This document shows, piece after piece, positions 5,656 through 8,840 of a DNA stretch of 8,840 nt (its first letter is position 1; every line of letters begins with the position of its first letter). Under the pieces are notes generated by a model. It was not told where the DNA came from, ran no database searches, and was given only the letters and a program-made list of their open reading frames with translations. This DNA comes from Thermoplasmata archaeon (GTDB taxonomy: Archaea > Thermoplasmatota > Thermoplasmata > Lutacidiplasmatales > UBA184). Both the position numbers and the translations under genes were made by a program. The stretch spans positions 1 to 8,840 of the forward strand of contig JASHUS010000051.1 in NCBI GenBank assembly GCA_030039865.1. Direction: 5' to 3'.

Positions 5656-6555
5656 TCAGCGGCCCAGGAACGGCGCGAGAGCGGCGCGGACGGGTTCGAG
5701 GCGTCGGCGGGCCTCGGCGGTTTCCTCCTCGGACAGCGCGTCATACGGGGCGCGGTACCCGACGTCCGCCCCGCGCAACTCCCCCGCGAGGAACTTATTG
5801 ATCGACGGGAACGGGAGGCCGGCCGAGACTTGGACGAGCGCATCGACCAGCGCTTGGCGCTCGGCGGCCCGGCCCCGGTCGCCGGCCCGCGCCGCTTGCA
5901 CGAGCTCCCGGCATAGGCGCGGCGCGAGGTTCGCGATTCCCATCACCGCGCCCCGCGCCCCCCGCGCGATCGCCTCGCTCGCGAGCGCGTCATCCCCCGG
6001 GAAGATCGCGAATCCCGGCGGAATTCCGGCGAGGAACGCCGTCACGCTCGCAATCGTGCCCGACGTGTCCTTCGCCCCGGTCAGCACACCGTCCCGGCCC
6101 AATCGGTGGACCATCTCGGGGTCCAAGGCGTAGCCCACGAGCGACGGGATGTTGTAGGCGAAGAGCGGGAGCTCGATCGATCCGTGGATCGCTCGGTAGT
6201 ACCGCTCGATCGACGCCGAGGCGGGGTGCAGGTAGTACGGGGGAACGGCGACGATCGCGGCGGCGCCCGCCGCCTCGGCGGCCTCCGCGTAGGCGACCGC
6301 CTGCCGCGTCGACGGCGCGCCGCATCCGACCCAGACGTCCGTCGCGCCCGTGACGCTCCCGACGACGACGTCGATCAGGCGCTCCCGCTCCGCCGGGGCG
6401 ACCGACGGGAACTCCCCGAGGGATCCGAGAACGAAGAGGTGGTCGACGCGCTCGTCCGCGAGTCCGCGGGCGAACTTCGCGTTACGGCCGAGGTCGAGGC
6501 TGCCGTCCTCGGCGAAGAGCGTGGGTATCGGGACGACCAGACCGTCGACCGACAT
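5656..6555 (-). CDS. kdgA: DapA/NAL-family aldolase, probable 2-keto-3-deoxygluconate aldolase
   Basis: 299 residues, a TIM-barrel class I aldolase of the dihydrodipicolinate synthase / N-acetylneuraminate lyase superfamily. Visible: the Schiff-base lysine K162 in TGAKDTSG, the catalytic tyrosine Y134 in FAYNIPS, VPPYY (104-108), and FPGDDAL (185-191). The pyruvate-binding loop reads GSLGE (44-48) rather than the common GTTGE. Placement three bases before a glucose dehydrogenase argues for KDG aldolase, cleaving 2-keto-3-deoxygluconate to pyruvate and glyceraldehyde, rather than lysine biosynthesis. A dihydrodipicolinate synthase or another keto-acid lyase remains possible. ATG 6555 was chosen because a TTAAT core sits 25 nt upstream, which suits a leaderless message. 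The same frame stays open to 7227, but that part is antisense to RNase HII. Confidence 0.85.
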   Translation of the reverse strand: MSVDGLVVPIPTLFAEDGSLDLGRNAKFARGLADERVDHLFVLGSLGEFPSVAPAERERLIDVVVGSVTGATDVWVGCGAPSTRQAVAYAEAAEAAGAAAIVAVPPYYLHPASASIERYYRAIHGSIELPLFAYNIPSLVGYALDPEMVHRLGRDGVLTGAKDTSGTIASVTAFLAGIPPGFAIFPGDDALASEAIARGARGAVMGIANLAPRLCRELVQAARAGDRGRAAERQALVDALVQVSAGLPFPSINKFLAGELRGADVGYRAPYDALSEEETAEARRRLEPVRAALAPFLGR

Positions 6556-6577
6556 CGCGCGCGCATCGACGCGCGGG

Positions 6578-6582
6578 TTAAT
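6578..6582. promoter_or_regulatory. TATA-like core TTAAT between kdgA and rnhB
   Basis: This is the only AT-rich core in the 63-nt divergent gap. Its centre is 25 nt before the kdgA ATG at 6555, fitting leaderless transcription of kdgA-gdh. Toward rnhB it lies 39 nt from the ATG, which would leave a leader of about 12 nt. It is weaker than the other boxes in the window, so confidence is modest. Confidence 0.45.
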
Positions 6583-6589
6583 CCGTTGT

Positions 6590-6602
6590 GGCCTTCTAGG
6601 CC
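6590..6602. promoter_or_regulatory. Inverted repeat GGCCT-TCT-AGGCC, candidate operator
   Basis: Perfect 5-nt arms with a 3-nt spacer between kdgA and rnhB. It lies just upstream of the kdgA TATA-like core (about 8 nt away) and between that core and the rnhB start. This position would suit a regulator of kdgA-gdh, or one that blocks rnhB. Such a short repeat can arise by chance in high-GC DNA. Confidence 0.3.
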
Positions 6603-6618
6603 GCGCACAGCGGTCGCC

Positions 6619-7278
6619 ATGACGCGGATCCTCGGCCTCGACGAGGCGGGACGCGGGAGCGTCGTCGGACCGCTCGTCGTCGGCGCCTTCCTCGTGGACT
6701 CGGAGTCGATCGATGCGCTCATCGAGACCGGAGCCACCGATTCGAAGGCCCTCGCGCCGGCGGACCGCGAGCGGATCGTTCGCGAGCTGCCCCGGGTGGG
6801 GGAGTGCGACGCGATCGTCCTGCCGCCCCGCGAGATCGACCGGTACGTCGCGCGCGGCGCGCTGAACGAGCTCGAGGCGAAGACGTTCGGCGCTCTCATC
6901 GCGCGCCTCGGACCGGACGAGGTCCATGCGGACGCCTGCGACGTCGATGCGCGGCGTTTCGCGCGCGAGCTCGTGCGGTGGTCGCGGGTCCCGGCCCGCA
7001 TCATCGCGCGCCACCACCTCGACCGCGACGACCCGATCGTCGGGGCCGCGTCGATCGTCGCGAAGGTGCGCCGGGACGAGGCGATCGCGCGGCTCGCCCG
7101 TCGGCTCGGGGTCGACATCGGCAGCGGCTACCCGTCCGACCCGCGCACGATCGAGTTCCTGAAGGGCCGGCTCCGGGACGAGTTCGGGGTCCCCGGCTTC
7201 GTCCGCGCCTCGTGGGCCACCATGCAAAGGGTTATGGTCGTACCGCCGGCTCGCACGCTGGACGCGTTCGAGTCATGA
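6619..7278 (+). CDS. rnhB: Ribonuclease HII
   Basis: 219 residues, the usual length for archaeal RNase HII. The enzyme cuts the RNA strand of RNA/DNA hybrids and removes single misincorporated ribonucleotides from DNA. Visible: GLDEAGRGSVVGPLVVGA (6-23) with catalytic D8 and E9 and the Gly-Arg-Gly of the 2'-OH-sensing motif; TDSKAL (40-45); HADACDVD with catalytic D105; HHLDRDDPIVGAASIVAKV with D135, the fourth metal-binding acid; and GSGYPSDPRT (168-177). Y171 is the conserved tyrosine that recognises the RNA-DNA junction. ATG 6619 is the first sensible start. The open frame further upstream is antisense to kdgA. Its TGA stop overlaps the ATG of the SCP2 gene. Confidence 0.96.
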   Translation: MTRILGLDEAGRGSVVGPLVVGAFLVDSESIDALIETGATDSKALAPADRERIVRELPRVGECDAIVLPPREIDRYVARGALNELEAKTFGALIARLGPDEVHADACDVDARRFARELVRWSRVPARIIARHHLDRDDPIVGAASIVAKVRRDEAIARLARRLGVDIGSGYPSDPRTIEFLKGRLRDEFGVPGFVRASWATMQRVMVVPPARTLDAFES

Positions 7279-7610
7279 CCGTCGAAGAGACCCTGACCTC
7301 GCTCGTCGACCGCTTCAACCGCCACGTCGCCCGCACTCCCGCGGCGGCGGAGGAGCTCGACAACCTCCACCGGACGATCCAGATCCGCCTCACCGACGGG
7401 GGGACCTACGCGGTCGACCTGAGCGGGGGCCGGCTCTCGAACCTACGGAGCGGGGGGGTCGCGAAGGCCGACGTGACGATCACGACCGACACCGCGACGT
7501 TCCACGGGCTCGTCACCAAGGACATCGGGCCGATGAAGGCGCTCGTGACGCATCGCCTCGCGATCCAGGGCAGTCTCGAGGACAAGCTGCTCTTCCGCAA
7601 GCTCCTCTAA
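7275..7610 (+). CDS. SCP2 (sterol carrier) domain protein, single domain
   Basis: 111 residues, a stand-alone SCP2 domain, a small fold with a hydrophobic tunnel that binds lipids or other apolar ligands. Visible: an N-terminal helix (about 5-30), then IQIRLTDGGTYAVDLSGGRL (the first strands), ADVTITTDTATFHGLVTK (typical of the central part) and MKALVTHRLAIQGSLEDKLLF, the family's C-terminal signature. In archaea the ligand is unknown and unlikely to be sterol. It starts in an ATGA overlap with rnhB and is probably translated by re-initiation. No functional link with RNase HII is obvious. Its stop lies 17 nt from that of the convergent arginine decarboxylase gene. Confidence 0.85.
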   Translation: MTVEETLTSLVDRFNRHVARTPAAAEELDNLHRTIQIRLTDGGTYAVDLSGGRLSNLRSGGVAKADVTITTDTATFHGLVTKDIGPMKALVTHRLAIQGSLEDKLLFRKLL

Positions 7611-7627
7611 CGCGGCCCGGCGCCGGC

Positions 7628-8128
7628 TTACGGCAGGAACACGCAGGCGGCGATGCAGACGCCGTAGTGGTCCATCGGGATCGAGAGCTCCTCGGTGCGG
7701 TACTGGATCCGCCGGAGCTCGACGCCGCGGAAGTGGGCGATCTCCTGCATCCGCCACTTCAGGAACTCCTTGAGCGACTTCTGGCTGCCGTGCAGGTGCG
7801 CCTCCGCGACGTAGCCCCCCTCCCCGTCCGTGCGGAACGCGTAGGCGATCCCCGCGCTGATGACCTCGCCTTCGCCGCCCCCGTGCCGGGCGAGCACGGC
7901 GTGCGTGATCGCTCCGCGCGGCATCCGTTGGCGGTCGACCTGCCGGATCCCGATCGGAAGGACGGAGGAGACGCTGACGAGGTTCTGCTCGCCGATCCCC
8001 GCCTGGAGGAGCGCGAGGTCGAACGCGTTGAGTTCGCTCGTCTTGTTGATCCCCTTGCCGCTCGTGACGAAGAAACGGGTCGGGATCGAGATCAGGCTGC
8101 CGGCCGGGGAGGAGCGCGCGCTCGGCAC
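7628..8128 (-). CDS. pdaD: Pyruvoyl-dependent arginine decarboxylase
   Basis: 166 residues. The enzyme decarboxylates arginine to agmatine, needed in archaea for polyamines and for the agmatidine base of tRNA-Ile2. It is made as a proenzyme that cleaves itself between two serines. Here the site is S54-S55 in NLVSVSSVLP, so S55 would become the pyruvoyl group of the alpha chain. Also visible: FFVTSGKGINKTSELNAFDLALLQAGIG (19-46; family pattern Leu-Asn-Ala-Phe-Asp), MPRGA (69-73), and the E109 region GYVAEAHLHGS, matching the catalytic glutamate of the Methanocaldococcus enzyme. The start is GTG at 8128, not ATG. It is supported by a CTTAAG core 26-27 nt upstream and the absence of a Shine-Dalgarno site. 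It lies downstream of hxlB on the same strand but appears to have its own promoter. Confidence 0.94.
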   Translation of the reverse strand: MPSARSSPAGSLISIPTRFFVTSGKGINKTSELNAFDLALLQAGIGEQNLVSVSSVLPIGIRQVDRQRMPRGAITHAVLARHGGGEGEVISAGIAYAFRTDGEGGYVAEAHLHGSQKSLKEFLKWRMQEIAHFRGVELRRIQYRTEELSIPMDHYGVCIAACVFLP

Positions 8129-8150
8129 GCGCGGGGTGAGGGGAACCCGC

Positions 8151-8158
8151 CCTTAAGC
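8151..8158 (-). promoter_or_regulatory. TATA-like box of pdaD
   Basis: The minus strand carries GCTTAAGG. The CTTAAG core is centred about 26 nt before the GTG at 8128. It is the only AT-rich element between hxlB and pdaD and supports a leaderless pdaD transcript starting at the GTG. Confidence 0.5.
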
Positions 8159-8177
8159 GTACGCCCGGGCCCGCGCG

Positions 8178-8750
8178 CTAGACCATGATCGCGTGGCGTC
8201 GGCGCATCGAATCCTCGGTCTCGCCGCGCGCGCGCAGGAGCTCCGCGATGAGCGCGTCGGTGAGCCGCAAGCTCGCCGATTCGAAGAGCGTGCCGAGGGG
8301 GGCGTAGCGCGCGCGCTCCGCGTCCTCGGGGAACTCGACGACGAGGAGCTGGGTCGCGGCGTGCGCGAGCTTCGAGCCCGCCCGCCCCGTGAGCACGATG
8401 AGCTCGGCGCCCTCGCGGCGCACGATGTTCGCCGTCTGGATCGACGAGTAGCTCTCCCCCTGGCCCGAGAGGATGAACACCGCGTCGCCCCGCCGGACGA
8501 TCGGCGTCACGCTCTCCCCGATCACGTAGGCGCGGAGCCCCGCCTGGACGAGACGCATCGCGAACGCGCGCCCGATAATCCCGCTCCGGCCCGCGCCGTA
8601 GACGAAGATCTGGGGCGCTTTCGTGAGGATCTCGACCGCCCGGACGATCGACGTGGGGTCGATGCGCGCGAGCGCCTCCGTCACGCGCTCGCCGACGTAG
8701 CGTTCCGCGTGGAGGAACGCGCGGCCGTTCTCGGGGCTGCTCGCGGACAT
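8178..8750 (-). CDS. hxlB: 6-phospho-3-hexuloisomerase (SIS domain)
   Basis: 190 residues, a single SIS domain. The enzyme interconverts 3-hexulose 6-phosphate and fructose 6-phosphate. With hexulose-phosphate synthase it forms the ribulose monophosphate route, which many archaea run backwards to make ribulose 5-phosphate. Visible: FVYGAGRSGIIGRAFAMRL (49-67), the phosphate-binding loop of the family; VIGESVTP (76-83); FILSGQGES (92-100); YAPLGTLFE (149-157) with the conserved glutamate; and the C-terminal MRRRHAIMV with H186. This order closely follows Methanocaldococcus MJ1247 as I remember it. ATG 8750 has GGTGA six bases upstream. The partner synthase (hxlA) is not in the window. It is probably co-transcribed with whatever precedes it, since the 90 nt upstream have no AT-rich promoter core. 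Confidence 0.92.
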   Translation of the reverse strand: MSASSPENGRAFLHAERYVGERVTEALARIDPTSIVRAVEILTKAPQIFVYGAGRSGIIGRAFAMRLVQAGLRAYVIGESVTPIVRRGDAVFILSGQGESYSSIQTANIVRREGAELIVLTGRAGSKLAHAATQLLVVEFPEDAERARYAPLGTLFESASLRLTDALIAELLRARGETEDSMRRRHAIMV

Positions 8751-8756
8751 CGCCGT

Positions 8757-8840
8757 TCACCGCCGGCGCGCCGGGGCCCTCCCGGCGCGCGCCGCGACGG
8801 GCCGCGTGGGGCGCTTCGCGAGCGGGCGGGCCGCGGGCGT
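8757..8840 (-). CDS. Possible C-terminal tail of an upstream gene, cut by the window edge
   Basis: The minus-strand frame from the edge reads 27 codons to a TGA six bases before the hxlB ATG. The tail is rich in Ala, Pro and Arg (ends APARRR), as in disordered basic C-termini. Tight spacing to hxlB and lack of a promoter fit an operon. However, the other two minus-strand frames are also open here, so the reading frame is uncertain and no function can be given. Confidence 0.35.
   Translation of the reverse strand, partial: TPAARPLAKRPTRPVAARAGRAPARRR
8767..8791 (-). repeat. Strong GC-rich inverted repeat upstream of hxlB
   Basis: Two perfect 10-nt arms (plus strand GCGCGCCGGG at 8767-8776 and CCCGGCGCGC at 8782-8791) enclose a 5-nt loop. 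An RNA from the minus strand would form a very stable stem ending 16 nt before the hxlB ATG. A self-complementary 12-mer at 8764-8775 overlaps one arm and offers a competing structure. There is no U-tract, so an ordinary terminator is not indicated. Confidence 0.5.

Noticed and set aside
6556..7227. Longer N-terminus for the KDG aldolase
   Set aside because: The extra part is antisense to RNase HII, and aldolases of this family begin at about the chosen ATG.
7617..7626. 10-nt palindrome CCGGCGCCGG between the convergent SCP2 and pdaD genes, as a terminator
   Set aside because: Short palindromes are common at this GC content, and there is no T-tract on either strand, which archaeal termination normally uses.
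1..8840. CRISPR array, mobile element, tRNA/rRNA, toxin-antitoxin or defence cluster
   Set aside because: No regularly spaced repeats, transposase-like proteins, target duplications, RNA-gene signatures or defence-type domains were seen. The window reads as compact core genome.

Overview
The window is a densely packed piece of a high-GC archaeal chromosome. Archaeal or archaeal/eukaryotic markers point this way: ribosomal protein S8e, SRP19, a GPN-loop GTPase, pyruvoyl-dependent arginine decarboxylase, ADP-forming acetyl-CoA synthetase, and the archaeal-type glucose dehydrogenase with a KDG-aldolase-like enzyme. Several genes also have TATA-like boxes about 25-27 nt upstream of a start codon that lacks a Shine-Dalgarno site, as expected for leaderless archaeal mRNAs. 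The proteins are not acidic enough for a haloarchaeon. A GC-rich, probably uncultivated member of the Thermoplasmatota is my best guess, but that is an inference.

Layout: (1) 1-954, minus: N-terminal part of an ADP-forming acyl-CoA synthetase, running off the left edge. (2) 1024-1908, plus: Mrp/NBP35-type ATPase for Fe-S cluster transfer. It is divergent from (1) and convergent with a 50-nt overlap on (3) a TraB-domain protein, 1859-2596, minus. (4) 2670-2972, plus: an unrecognised 100-aa protein, divergent from TraB. (5) 2977-4493, minus: information-processing cluster rps8e - srp19 - GPN GTPase. (6) 4540-6555, minus: glucose 1-dehydrogenase and a DapA/KDG-aldolase family enzyme, a catabolic pair of the archaeal Entner-Doudoroff type. 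(7) 6619-7610, plus: RNase HII and an SCP2-domain protein overlapping by ATGA. (8) 7628-8840, minus: arginine decarboxylase, 6-phospho-3-hexuloisomerase, and the possible tail of one more gene at the right edge.

How the genes fit together: kdgA-gdh would oxidise glucose to gluconate and cleave 2-keto-3-deoxygluconate to pyruvate and glyceraldehyde. The acyl-CoA synthetase could later conserve energy as ATP from acetyl-CoA. HxlB supplies the reverse ribulose-monophosphate route to pentoses, and PdaD makes agmatine for polyamines and tRNA-Ile2 modification. The rps8e-srp19-GPN cluster serves ribosome, SRP and probably RNA polymerase assembly.

I found no CRISPR array, mobile element, tRNA, rRNA or defence system. 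No stretch longer than 300 bases lacks a gene, and the largest gap is about 73 nt. I see no clear new biological system. The points worth a second look are three divergent junctions built around a single symmetric AT-rich core, a strong hairpin just upstream of hxlB, a small inverted repeat next to the kdgA promoter, unusual residues in the glucose dehydrogenase and the KDG aldolase, and two little-understood proteins (TraB-type and the 100-aa protein).
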